Under the pieces are notes generated by a model. It saw only the letters and a program-made list of their open reading frames with translations. It was not told where the DNA came from and searched no databases. Source: Alphaproteobacteria bacterium (GTDB lineage: Bacteria > Pseudomonadota > Alphaproteobacteria > Micavibrionales > UBA1664). Taken from it: a stretch of 29,882 bases of DNA. Location of the stretch: positions 1 to 29,882 of the forward strand of contig JAGWXJ010000006.1 of the NCBI GenBank assembly GCA_018969935.1. Reading direction: 5' to 3'. The position numbers and the translations under genes were made by a program. Shown here one piece after another: positions 1 through 7,579 of this stretch (position 1 is its first letter; every line of letters begins with the position of its first letter).

Positions 1-444
1 AGACAAAGGGAAGGACGCTGAAACAAGGCAGGCGCCTGATTTCATGGATGTATCGAGTTTTGCTTCCAGTTTTTGCATGTGCCATGGCGACAGATAGCAG
101 ACAACCGCATCAGCTTTTGCAAGATCAGCCCCGAATATATCCGCCTTTTGAAAGCTGATGCGCGGGTTACGCGCAAATATACGGCACCAGAGATATGGTA
201 TGACTGCCCGCTCGTAGCATGTGATATGCGCCTCCGGGAATGCGGCGGCAAGGGTGTTGGCCATACCGCCCCAACCAGAACCCAACTCAATGATACTTGC
301 CGGATTTTCGGGCCTTAACAAATCCACCACCGCTTCCCGAACCTTGCGGCGGGTGGGTGTTGGCGGTACGCGCAGGGCTTCCGACTGGAAAACCATCAGC
401 AGTATTACGGCCAATACGGCCAGCATCAGCAAAGCGTGCGCCAT
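1..444 (-). CDS. Membrane-anchored class I SAM methyltransferase, partial (C-terminus off the left edge)
   Basis: The frame is open from an ATG at 444 to the window edge (148 codons, no stop). The N-terminus MAHALLMLAVLAVILLMVF is a membrane anchor. It is followed by a SAM-binding motif I (IIELGSGWGG, about residues 48-57), an acidic end-of-strand-2 motif (CYER) and a post-motif segment (AVVCYLSPWHMQKLEAKL). One hydrophobic anchor, a G-rich loop, and a 'CYL..W.M..LE.KL' strand resemble the small methyltransferases related to FAM173/ATP-synthase c-subunit lysine methyltransferase; that family link is my inference from memory of the pattern. The substrate is unknown. It is divergent from rimO, with 44 bp between the preferred start codons, and no clear Shine-Dalgarno is visible. 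The methyltransferase call is firm and the subfamily is tentative. Confidence 0.75.
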   Translation of the reverse strand, partial: MAHALLMLAVLAVILLMVFQSEALRVPPTPTRRKVREAVVDLLRPENPASIIELGSGWGGMANTLAAAFPEAHITCYERAVIPYLWCRIFARNPRISFQKADIFGADLAKADAVVCYLSPWHMQKLEAKLDTSMKSGACLVSASFPLS

Positions 445-447
445 CCG

Positions 448-463
448 ATAAATTGTAATTTAT
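448..463. promoter_or_regulatory. 16-bp perfect palindrome in the divergent methyltransferase/rimO intergenic region
   Basis: ATAAATT-GT-AATTTAT is a 7-bp inverted repeat with a 2-nt spacer. It lies 3 bp upstream of the methyltransferase start codon and 25 bp upstream of the preferred rimO start. It is AT-rich within a GC-richer background, as expected for an operator or overlapping divergent promoter elements. An alternative in-frame rimO ATG at 462 falls inside it, which argues against that upstream start. The function is inferred from position only. Confidence 0.4.
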
Positions 464-488
464 GGGCAATTTTGCTACAAGCTGCGGC

Positions 489-1850
489 ATGGCAAAAACC
501 GCGACCAAGAAATCATCCAAAGAAATCAAAGCTGCACCCAAGGTGGGCGTTGTGTCCCTCGGGTGCCCGAAAGCCCTTGTGGATTCCGAGCGTATTATCA
601 CCACGCTGCGTTCGGAAGGGTATGAACTTTCGGGCTCATACGAGGGCGCGGATGTCGTGATTGTGAACACCTGCGGATTTTTAGAGAGCGCGCAAAAAGA
701 GTCACTGGATGCGATTGGCGAGGCCATGAGCGCCAACGGCAAGGTTATCGTGACAGGATGCATGGGCGCGGAGCCTGAAAAAATCAGGGCCATCCACCCC
801 AAGGTGCATGCCATTACGGGCCCCCACCAGTATGAGAGCGTTGTTGGTGCCGTACACGAAATTGTGAAGCCCGTGCATGACCCGTTCGTGGACCTTGTAC
901 CTGCCGCCGGCCTCAAACTTACACCGCGCCACTATGCGTATTTGAAAATTTCGGAAGGGTGCAACAACCGTTGTACCTTCTGCATCATCCCCAAACTGCG
1001 CGGCGACCTTGTGAGCCGCCCTGCCGCCCATGTGCTGTACGAGGCCGAGAACCTTGTGAAGGCGGGCGTGAAGGAATTGCTGGTGATATCGCAGGATACA
1101 TCGGCCTACGGCCTTGATATCAAGTATGCCGAAAGCCAATGGCGCGGCAAGCCTCGCAAGGCCAAATTCCTTGACCTTGCCGAGGCATTGGGCGAGCTGG
1201 GCGTATGGGTGCGCATGCACTATGTTTACCCCTACCCGCATGTCGATGCCGTGATTGACCTTATGGCTGCCGGCAAAATCACGCCGTATCTTGATATTCC
1301 CTTCCAGCATGCTGCGCCGAATGTACTTAAAAACATGAAGCGCCCCGCCATGCAGGAAAAGACGCTGGAGCGCATCAAGGCGTGGCGCAAAACATGCCCT
1401 GACCTGACCATACGATCGTCATTCATTGTCGGGTTCCCCGGTGAAACGGATGCGGATTTCGAATACCTGCTGGACTGGCTGCGCGAGGCGCAACTGGACC
1501 GCGTAGGCTGCTTCAAGTACGAGCCTGTTGACGGCGCGACATCGGAAGACCTTGGTTTGCCCGAAGTGCCACAAAGCGTAAAAGACGCGCGCTGGGAAAA
1601 ACTGATGGCCGTGCAGCAGGAAATATCATCGGCACGACTGGCCGCCAAAGTAGGCCGCACCATCCCGTGCATAATGGATGAAGTTGACGGCGAAGGTGGC
1701 GGGAATGCCCGTTCCCAAGGCGATGCGCCTGATATCGACGGCGCCGTTTATCTGCGCGATGTGCCTAAAAAAGTGAAGGCCGGCGACATTGTGAACGTGC
1801 TTATCGAAGATGCCGATGATTATGACCTTTACGGCGTGATTGCCGAATAA
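489..1850 (+). CDS. rimO: Ribosomal protein S12 methylthiotransferase RimO
   Basis: Radical-SAM enzyme that adds a beta-methylthio group to the conserved aspartate of ribosomal protein S12. The N-terminal UPF0004 domain carries its three cluster-binding cysteines (C26 in SLGCPKALVDSE, C62 in NTCGF, C91 in TGCMGAE). The radical SAM motif CNNRCTFC gives C158, C162 and C165. A TRAM-like C-terminal domain ends the protein (DGAVYLRDVPKKVKAGDIV). At 453 residues it is close to the usual RimO length of about 440. SLGCPKALVDSE at the N-terminus is typical of RimO and distinguishes it from MiaB. An in-frame ATG at 462 would add nine residues but sits inside a palindrome, so I prefer 489; neither start has a clear Shine-Dalgarno. 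Confidence 0.96.
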   Translation: MAKTATKKSSKEIKAAPKVGVVSLGCPKALVDSERIITTLRSEGYELSGSYEGADVVIVNTCGFLESAQKESLDAIGEAMSANGKVIVTGCMGAEPEKIRAIHPKVHAITGPHQYESVVGAVHEIVKPVHDPFVDLVPAAGLKLTPRHYAYLKISEGCNNRCTFCIIPKLRGDLVSRPAAHVLYEAENLVKAGVKELLVISQDTSAYGLDIKYAESQWRGKPRKAKFLDLAEALGELGVWVRMHYVYPYPHVDAVIDLMAAGKITPYLDIPFQHAAPNVLKNMKRPAMQEKTLERIKAWRKTCPDLTIRSSFIVGFPGETDADFEYLLDWLREAQLDRVGCFKYEPVDGATSEDLGLPEVPQSVKDARWEKLMAVQQEISSARLAAKVGRTIPCIMDEVDGEGGGNARSQGDAPDIDGAVYLRDVPKKVKAGDIVNVLIEDADDYDLYGVIAE

Positions 1851-2035
1851 ATTTGCTTTTGTGCCTGCATATGTGCTCTAAGGTGCACATCATTTGGTTT
1901 AGTGCTGCCTTGGCTGCACGCGAACGGCGGTCTTTTTTCTCTCCTTCAAACGCGAGATGTGTTCCCCGGTCAACCCAGTGGAACACTGTTTTTCGTGCGC
2001 TTAAGCACGGAACGTATATTTGAAAGAGAAGATTT
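1851..2035. other. rimO-rhlE intergenic region with two small inverted repeats
   Basis: This 185-bp gap holds no convincing ORF. Positions 1871-1890 form a 6-bp stem (ATGTGC / GCACAT, 8-nt loop) 20 nt after the rimO stop; it has no T-run, so it is not a clear intrinsic terminator. Positions 1992-2011 form a 7-bp stem (TTCGTGC / GCACGGA with one G-T pair, loop GCTTAA) 24 nt upstream of the rhlE ATG, and so lie in its leader. RNA helicase genes often have structured, regulated leaders; a role here is inference. I see no clear -35/-10 pair. Confidence 0.4.
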
Positions 2036-4069
2036 ATGAACGCGCATCCCCATACGCAAGAACAACCTGCCATGCCCGAAGCTTCGGGCTTTGACACATT
2101 CAACCTGCCGCATGCCCTCATGCGCAGCCTTGACCACATGAAATACACACAACCCACGCCCGTGCAGATGCAGGCCATTCCTGCAACGCTCAAGGGCAAG
2201 GATATCCTTGGTTCGGCACAAACGGGCACGGGCAAGACGGGGGCGTTTGTCATCCCCATCCTTGCCAAGCTGATGAACGACCCGCACGAGATGGCGCTCA
2301 TCATGGCCCCTACGCGCGAGCTTGCCGCACAGATTTTGCAAGTTGTCCGCCAGATGTCGCACGGGCATAAATCCATTACCACGGCGCTTTTGATTGGCGG
2401 CGAGGGCATGGGCAAACAGCGCGCGCAACTTTCCGCCGGCCCACGCATGATTATCGGCACACCTGGCCGTATGAACGACCACCTGCGCGACAACCCGCGC
2501 ATGTACATGAAAACCACCATGCTGGTGCTGGATGAAGCCGACCGCATGCTGGACATGGGCTTTGCCCCGCAAATCAAGGGGATCATCGACACCACGAACC
2601 CGAAGCGCCAGACGCTCATGTTCTCGGCCACATTCCCGCCGAACATCGTGAAATTCGCGCAACAGTACCTCAATGACCCCGTGCGCATTACCATCGACCC
2701 AGAGAAAACATCGGCTGCGCTCATCAGGCACGAACACCTGAACACGACCGAAGGCGCCCGTTATAACGACCTGCTCAAGGAACTGGAAAACCGCGAGGGC
2801 AGCATCATCGTATTCGTGAAAACGAAATACGGCGCCGACCGCATGGCAAAACGCCTGCAACAGGCCGGCCATAACGCCGACGCCATCCACGGTGACCTGA
2901 ACCAGCGCCAGCGCGACCGCGCGATTGCAAACTTCAGGAACGGAAAAAACCGCATCATGATTGCAACGGATGTTGCAGCGCGCGGGCTTGACGTGCCGCA
3001 TATCGAGCACGTTATCAACTATGACCTGCCGCAGGTTGCCGAAGATTACGTACACCGCATTGGCCGCACAGGCCGTAACGGCAAAGAAGGTACCGCGCTC
3101 AGCTTCCTGATGCCTTCCGAAACGGCAAAATGGAAGGCTATCCAGCGCATTCTCAACCCGAACGCCAAACGCTCGGAGAACGAGAAGCGCCCGAACAAAT
3201 ACAAACCTTCCGACCGTGTGTTCGGCGACAAGCCGCGCGGTGATTTCCGTGAGCGCAAGCCGTTTGATGGCGAGCGCGCGCATAAGCCCAAATTCGAGGG
3301 CAAGAAATTCGATAAGCCGAAATCTGACCGCGGCGCACGTTTCCGTGTTGATCTGGATGAGGCCGATTATTCGGATTCACCATCCGCACCACGCGGCGAG
3401 GAAATGGTTTTTGGCGACAAGCCCCGCTTTGAAAAGAAAAAGCAGTTTGGTGACAAACCCCGTTTTGACAAACCCCGCGGCGAAAGAAAGTTCGGCGACA
3501 AGCCGCGCTTTGACAGGCAGCGTGACGATAGGCCACGCGATGACAGCCGCGGCAATTTCCGCCCCCGCAAGGAGCGCGAGGCTGATGGCAACATCCGTAC
3601 CGATGACGAAAACGCCCCGCATGCCGAGCGCAAATTCTTTGGTGACAAGCCGCGTTTTGAAAAGCGCAAGCAGTTCGGTGACAAGCCCCGCTTCGAGAAA
3701 CGGAAGACGTTTGGCGACAGGCAGGACTTTGGCAACGAAGGCGGCGACAGACCCCTTAGTGACAGGCCGCGCGGTGACAGACAATATGGTGATAAACCCC
3801 GTGGTGACAGGCCGTTTGGTGACAAGCCACGCTTTGACAAGCCCCGTGGTGACAGGCCGTTTGGCGACAAGCCGCGTTTTGATAAACCGCGTGGCGAAGG
3901 CCGTGGCAATTTCCGCCCGCGCGAAGACCGCGAAGCTGACGGCAATAACCGTGACTCCCAGCCACGCCGCGAAGGTGGTTTTGACCGTGATGGGCAAAAG
4001 CCGCGCAAGCCCTTCTTTGATAAAAAGAAGAAATTCGGCGGCAAGAAATTCCAAGGTAAAAGAGCTTAG
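2036..4069 (+). CDS. rhlE: DEAD-box ATP-dependent RNA helicase, RhlE type, with long repetitive basic tail
   Basis: All core superfamily 2 motifs are present in order: Q motif (TQPTPVQMQAIP), Walker A (AQTGTGKT), PTRELAAQ, TPGR, DEAD (VLDEADRMLDMGF), SAT (MFSATFP), and in the second RecA domain IIVFVKTK, ATDVAARGLDVP and HRIGRTGRNG. The core ends near residue 375. The remaining 300 or so residues are hydrophilic and rich in R, K, D, G and F. They contain nine copies of GDKPR, mostly as FGDKPRF, and two of RGNFRPR followed by an E/D-rich stretch. RhlE proteins act in ribosome assembly and RNA turnover and often carry basic tails that bind RNA, but this one is long and unusually regular (677 residues in all). 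The start has a weak purine-rich ribosome site (AAAGAGAAG). Confidence 0.93.
   Translation: MNAHPHTQEQPAMPEASGFDTFNLPHALMRSLDHMKYTQPTPVQMQAIPATLKGKDILGSAQTGTGKTGAFVIPILAKLMNDPHEMALIMAPTRELAAQILQVVRQMSHGHKSITTALLIGGEGMGKQRAQLSAGPRMIIGTPGRMNDHLRDNPRMYMKTTMLVLDEADRMLDMGFAPQIKGIIDTTNPKRQTLMFSATFPPNIVKFAQQYLNDPVRITIDPEKTSAALIRHEHLNTTEGARYNDLLKELENREGSIIVFVKTKYGADRMAKRLQQAGHNADAIHGDLNQRQRDRAIANFRNGKNRIMIATDVAARGLDVPHIEHVINYDLPQVAEDYVHRIGRTGRNGKEGTALSFLMPSETAKWKAIQRILNPNAKRSENEKRPNKYKPSDRVFGDKPRGDFRERKPFDGERAHKPKFEGKKFDKPKSDRGARFRVDLDEADYSDSPSAPRGEEMVFGDKPRFEKKKQFGDKPRFDKPRGERKFGDKPRFDRQRDDRPRDDSRGNFRPRKEREADGNIRTDDENAPHAERKFFGDKPRFEKRKQFGDKPRFEKRKTFGDRQDFGNEGGDRPLSDRPRGDRQYGDKPRGDRPFGDKPRFDKPRGDRPFGDKPRFDKPRGEGRGNFRPREDREADGNNRDSQPRREGGFDRDGQKPRKPFFDKKKKFGGKKFQGKRA
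3409..3900 (+). repeat. In-frame degenerate repeats encoding the FGDKPRF tail of RhlE
   Basis: The DNA repeats a unit close to TTTGGTGACAAGCCGCGC, in frame, giving FGDKPRF followed by variable EKRK, DKPRG or DRQ spacers. An isolated first copy lies at about 3220. Nearly identical adjacent copies at about 3805-3890 suggest recent slippage or recombination. The repeats also create long open shadow frames on both strands, which I did not annotate. Confidence 0.85.
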
Positions 4070-4086
4070 ACCAAGCTACCTTCTAT

Positions 4087-6069
4087 CTAAATAGCGGCTT
4101 TTGGGCGCGGTACCTTTTTGATGTTGCGCCAACGGCGCGGCTCAATACGGGCGCGCATCCAGGCTTGTGCCAATCCGGGCGGGTTGGATGCTTTGTAGCC
4201 TGCCGCCATTTTAAAGGACGGGCGCGGCGTAACCTTGACCACACGGCCTTTCAGGTGTGATTGGAAGCCGCCTTGTACGGTTTGTTGTGCTTCCGCTAAA
4301 GCAGGTTCGGAAGCCTTTACTTCTGTAACAGCTACAGATGCCGGACCCTCTGCTGCCTGTGTGGCGGCAGGTTGGGCGTTGCGCCTTCTGAACAGGCCCA
4401 GCTTCACTTTAGGCGGTGTTACCTTGATGGGGATGGATTTTGGCAGGTTTAACATTTCTGCCTGCATTTCCTTTGTAATCACCAGCGTGCCGTCCATCAG
4501 ATCACGCAGGGCTTTCAGCGTGGTCGAGAAGCTTTTGCTGAAGTTTGAGCCAAGCGAATATGCGTAGTTGATGGTGTAGGTTGTCGCATCGTCGATCACG
4601 CGCAAGGTGGGTGATTTTTCGCGCATGTTGGGGCGCGCGATATCGTGCAGTTTGCCGCCGATGAGCGTCATACCAAGTTTGATGCTGATGGCAGCGCCCA
4701 AACCCTGCCAGATGGAGAACCATGCCGAGCGTTTGACCGAGCGCAGGAACTGCGGAAAATCCTCGGCGCTTGTGGCGCCTTTCAAATAGAACTGCTCGGC
4801 AATTTTATCAAAATCGCCGGCCCAAGCCGGTTTCAGGATGTTTGTACCGACTTCGAAAAGGTGCAGGGCATCGTGGGCCAAGGGGCTCATGAGGTAGCTG
4901 ACGCCAAACCACGCAGCCGCAAACATAGGCCATGCCAGCGTTGTCTTGCTGCCGTATTTGATGATGCGGCGGGTGAACGGATAGCTATCCATACCGTGAT
5001 AGACTTTTTCGATAGCGCCGTGTGCGGGATGGATAATGCGGTCAAAGAGAATGACGGGTAGCGCAATTGGCAGCTTGAGTGTGTGCCTTACCAGCTCGCT
5101 TACGTTTTTGGCGATGTACAGATAGCGCCACGATTTGCGCGCGGCATCACCGTGCTTGCGGATATTGCGCAACGCTACTTTCCTGATACCGACATGTACG
5201 CCGTAGGCAGCCGCGAGTGTGGCAGGCACAGCCAGCGACGTAAGCGCCATAAGGATACCGAACGACAGAACCGATTTAAGGCCCACACCAAGCGTGCGGC
5301 GCAGGGATTTGTTTTGAGCGATTTTGGAAAGCGTGCCCAACGTGGCCTTGCCCGCCTTGGTGGATGCCGACCATTTGGCGGCTTTATATGTTGCGTAAGC
5401 GCCTGCAAGGCCAGCCGCGCCCAAGCCAATCCAAGACAGGTTGGCCATGAAGAAAGGCAGCTTGAGGCCCAAAAACAGTGTTGCCGCACCAAGGACGGAA
5501 ACACCCAACAGGCCCGCAGACCAACCGCGATGGCGTTTGGCGATATCATGCCTATCACGAAACTTGATGGCGGCCAGACGAAGGAGGCCGAAGGTTGCGC
5601 TTTTTTCCTTGTGCCACGGGATGGGCCTATCGCGCAGGGCAGCGAGTTCGCGCGCAAAGAAATTCCATGTGCCTTCGATTTTGTGGAAGACGGCGACATC
5701 AACCCACATCAGGCCGGTGGTCAGGGCTGCGCCCAGCACCTTCATGCGCGGGTTATAGAGGGCTGCGTAAGTAAGGGCGGCAGGCAGGTAGAAAACGTTT
5801 TTGAGGGCCCATACAAGACCACTAACGGGGTAGCGCGCGGGGTACTGGGGTTTGCGGAAAGGGCTGTAGTAGTAATCAACCAGCTCGCGCCAGAAGGTGC
5901 GGCGGTATTCGCGGCTATTGGCATTGGATACGGTGGTTTTGAGGATGCCAGCCCATTTGCGGACATCATCGCGCCCTTCTTCAGGCCAGAACAGCCATTC
6001 CAGAAGGGATTTGATACGGCCTTTTTTGGGAGTTTGGGGCTCAACCATCTTTTGCATGGTTATTTTCAT
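4087..6069 (-). CDS. Uncharacterised multi-spanning membrane protein (660 aa)
   Basis: I do not recognise this family. The start at 6069 is chosen because AGGGA lies 7 nt upstream; an ATG at 6093 would fall in a hairpin and lacks such a site. A charged, aromatic N-terminus (residues 1-80, with YYYSPFRKPQYPARYP) is followed by several hydrophobic segments: about 85-125 (YLPAALTYAALY, GAALTTGLMWVDVAVF), 190-240 (SAGLLGVSVLGAATLFLGLKL, IGLGAAGLAGAYATY), 280-310 (ALTSLAVPATLAAAYGV), 350-370 (LPIALPVILFDRI) and 390-410 (WPMFAAAWFGVSYLM). The last 150 or so residues are soluble, with an A/E/P-rich stretch and a very basic C-terminus. There is no transporter or enzyme signature that I can name. It is convergent with rhlE (17 bp between stops) and lies downstream of the next minus-strand gene, probably co-transcribed. 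Confidence 0.75.
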   Translation of the reverse strand: MKITMQKMVEPQTPKKGRIKSLLEWLFWPEEGRDDVRKWAGILKTTVSNANSREYRRTFWRELVDYYYSPFRKPQYPARYPVSGLVWALKNVFYLPAALTYAALYNPRMKVLGAALTTGLMWVDVAVFHKIEGTWNFFARELAALRDRPIPWHKEKSATFGLLRLAAIKFRDRHDIAKRHRGWSAGLLGVSVLGAATLFLGLKLPFFMANLSWIGLGAAGLAGAYATYKAAKWSASTKAGKATLGTLSKIAQNKSLRRTLGVGLKSVLSFGILMALTSLAVPATLAAAYGVHVGIRKVALRNIRKHGDAARKSWRYLYIAKNVSELVRHTLKLPIALPVILFDRIIHPAHGAIEKVYHGMDSYPFTRRIIKYGSKTTLAWPMFAAAWFGVSYLMSPLAHDALHLFEVGTNILKPAWAGDFDKIAEQFYLKGATSAEDFPQFLRSVKRSAWFSIWQGLGAAISIKLGMTLIGGKLHDIARPNMREKSPTLRVIDDATTYTINYAYSLGSNFSKSFSTTLKALRDLMDGTLVITKEMQAEMLNLPKSIPIKVTPPKVKLGLFRRRNAQPAATQAAEGPASVAVTEVKASEPALAEAQQTVQGGFQSHLKGRVVKVTPRPSFKMAAGYKASNPPGLAQAWMRARIEPRRWRNIKKVPRPKAAI

Positions 6070-6081
6070 AACTAATTCCCT

Positions 6082-6101
6082 GATAAAACGCAAGTTTTAT
6101 C
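6082..6101 (-). promoter_or_regulatory. 8-bp perfect hairpin in the leader of the 660-aa membrane protein gene
   Basis: On the minus strand the arms are GATAAAAC and GTTTTATC, with a TTGC loop. The hairpin sits 19 nt after the stop of the upstream gene (6121) and 12 nt before the ATG at 6069, immediately ahead of the AGGGA ribosome site. It lacks a following T-run, so it is not a standard terminator. It could be a processing or mRNA-stabilising stem, or a protein-binding palindrome. Confidence 0.45.
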
Positions 6102-6120
6102 GTTTCGGGAATGCTCAGGG

Positions 6121-7371
6121 CTATTTGGGCAGGACGAGGGGGAAATTGCGCATGCCCGTCACGAATTTATCGGCACCGTGAATGGCGTTGCCCGATAGAT
6201 ACGTATACCCGCTTTCCTTGGCTACTTTGGCCACATACAGGCTGGGCACACCCTTGATGTACATTTTCTGGGCGCGCCCCTTCTGGTTGGCGGCAAATTT
6301 GCGGACGAGTGCCGCCACTTCAACTTCCGGCAGGGCCATGCCTGCCAAATCAAAGCCATTGGCGTGAAGTTTCGGGATATCCTTGCTGAAGTCATCCTTG
6401 GAGAAGATGCCCATATCAACCATGAAGGCCTTCACGTGCGGGGCCAGCATCTCCAGCCCCTTTTTAACGGACGGCGAGAGCGAGCCTTTGGGCAGGCCCG
6501 TTACTTCCAGCAGCAGGTCTTTTTTTACCTCGGCCTTCAATGTGTTGAAGAACGCCATCAGCAATTCCATCGCGCCCTTGTGCATGAGGGTTGCCGCACG
6601 CAAGCCTATGAAGCCGATGGCGCGCACGCCTTTGCTTTCCATCATGGCCAGTTGCATGCAGGTGGCGAACAGCATCAACAAATCCTGCCTTACCGGTTCG
6701 GCCGTGCTGACGGTACCCGCAGGCAGCGCCACGCGGATGTGCGCGTGGGAACCGACAAGCATTTCATTCGCGCAAGCCCAGACGGGCTGGTACGTCAGTT
6801 CGGCCTTGGACACCACGTCCAGAATTTCCTTCACGAACGGGGTTTTGGGCTGTGCCATCATCACGGTTTGCGCGGTGCGGGTGCACCACATATCGAAAAC
6901 CTCGGGCGTCGGGTTTACCATCAGGCCCTGATGGATCATGCGGGCGACATCGGCACTCACCTGCGGGCCCTGTTTGTTTTCCTTTTCCGATACCGTGACA
7001 AACAGCTGGTCGAGATTCAGTTCGGGCCCTGCCTCGTGGGCCTTCATGTAGATATCCTTCATGCGGTTGGAGAGCGTGCCCAGTTTGGCCTTGGCTGCCC
7101 CTGCGGGCAGATCCTCCAGCCATAAATCCACCAGAAAACCTGTTTTTTGCGGGGCGTAGGCACCGCCGTGTTCGGCCACCGCTTCATCGAGGACGCGGCG
7201 CCAGATTTTCTCGGCCAGTTTCGTGAGTTGGGCACCCGATGCCAGCAGTGCCGCGAACGTGATTTTCAGGTCAAAGTGCTGGAGGGTTTCAGGCGGCAGG
7301 CCCTTCAGCTTTTCATGGAGCTGTTGGGGCTGGACCTCATATTTACCTGTGATTTCACCTGAGATGGACAT
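6121..7371 (-). CDS. Uncharacterised protein, possibly a degenerate EAL-like barrel (416 aa)
   Basis: No confident family. The C-terminal half has the rhythm of an EAL phosphodiesterase barrel with its catalytic residues missing. DLLLEVTGLP sits where EAL proteins have 'LVLEITE'. AFMVDMGIFS is where the 'ALDDFG' strand would be. KMYIKGVPSLYVAKVAKESGYTYLSGNAI is split like 'AEGVET..Q...L..LG.DY.QGY'. The metal-binding E, N, D, K and Q set is not preserved, so it would not be a working c-di-GMP phosphodiesterase. There is no signal peptide and no clear membrane segment. The start at 7371 (ATG) is preferred over an in-frame GTG at 7404. It lies upstream of the 660-aa membrane protein gene on the same strand, 51 bp apart. 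It is a real gene by length and coding character; the fold assignment is inference. Confidence 0.65.
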   Translation of the reverse strand: MSISGEITGKYEVQPQQLHEKLKGLPPETLQHFDLKITFAALLASGAQLTKLAEKIWRRVLDEAVAEHGGAYAPQKTGFLVDLWLEDLPAGAAKAKLGTLSNRMKDIYMKAHEAGPELNLDQLFVTVSEKENKQGPQVSADVARMIHQGLMVNPTPEVFDMWCTRTAQTVMMAQPKTPFVKEILDVVSKAELTYQPVWACANEMLVGSHAHIRVALPAGTVSTAEPVRQDLLMLFATCMQLAMMESKGVRAIGFIGLRAATLMHKGAMELLMAFFNTLKAEVKKDLLLEVTGLPKGSLSPSVKKGLEMLAPHVKAFMVDMGIFSKDDFSKDIPKLHANGFDLAGMALPEVEVAALVRKFAANQKGRAQKMYIKGVPSLYVAKVAKESGYTYLSGNAIHGADKFVTGMRNFPLVLPK

Positions 7372-7405
7372 AGGCCTAGGGTATGCCGCCTTTATGCCCG
7401 CCACA

Positions 7406-7423
7406 AGGGCCGTTTAAGGCCCT
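7406..7423. promoter_or_regulatory. 6-bp GC-rich palindrome between the 416-aa gene and the tRNA
   Basis: AGGGCC-GTTTAA-GGCCCT is a perfect inverted repeat with a 6-nt loop. It lies 35 nt upstream of the ATG at 7371 and 14 bp from the tRNA promoter -35 element. The position fits a leader hairpin of the minus-strand gene or an operator, and no T-run follows. Confidence 0.35.
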
Positions 7424-7436
7424 CCCCAGACAACAA

Positions 7437-7465
7437 TTGACGGGGGCTGGCTTTATCGGTAGTTC
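7437..7465 (+). promoter_or_regulatory. Candidate promoter of tRNA-Ser(CGA)
   Basis: A good -35 hexamer TTGACG (7437-7442) is followed after exactly 17 bp by a weak -10 TAGTTC (7460-7465), placing the transcription start about 10 nt before the mature tRNA 5' end. The position and the -35 support it; the -10 is poor. Confidence 0.5.
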
Positions 7466-7481
7466 TATGGCCGCACGGTTC

Positions 7482-7571
7482 GGAAAGGTGGCGGAGCGGT
7501 TGAACGCGTCGGTCTCGAAAACCGGAGTACTCGCAAGGGTACCGTGGGTTCGAATCCCACCCTTTCCGCCA
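7482..7571 (+). tRNA. tRNA-Ser, anticodon CGA
   Basis: A class II tRNA of 90 nt with encoded CCA (7569-7571). The acceptor arms GGAAAGG (7482-7488) and CCTTTCC (7561-7567) pair perfectly. The anticodon loop CTCGAAA carries CGA, reading UCG serine codons. A long variable arm (GTAC stem, 8-nt loop, GTAC) marks it as a serine-type tRNA. The T-arm is GTGGG-TTCGAAT-CCCAC. Its 3' end is 8 bp from the stop codon of the convergent regulator gene, and no intrinsic terminator is visible. I saw no duplicated 3' tRNA end nearby that would mark an integrated element. Confidence 0.97.
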
Positions 7572-7579
7572 TATACCGC

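Noticed and set aside
1970..3283. Long minus-strand frame (437 codons) opposite rhlE
   Set aside because: The plus frame has every DEAD-box motif; the minus frame is a codon-bias shadow with no recognisable domain.
3216..4094. Second plus-strand frame and several minus frames over the rhlE tail
   Set aside because: They come from the in-frame repeats being free of stops in other frames; their translations are low-complexity and have no start signals.
5083..6075. Plus-strand frame of 330 codons opposite the 660-aa membrane protein
   Set aside because: The minus frame spans the whole interval, has a good ribosome site and membrane segments; the plus translation lacks any such order.
7482..7571. 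tRNA-Ser as an attachment site for an integrated element
   Set aside because: No integrase, no repeated tRNA 3' end and no mobile genes follow; the next gene is a normal regulator 8 bp away.
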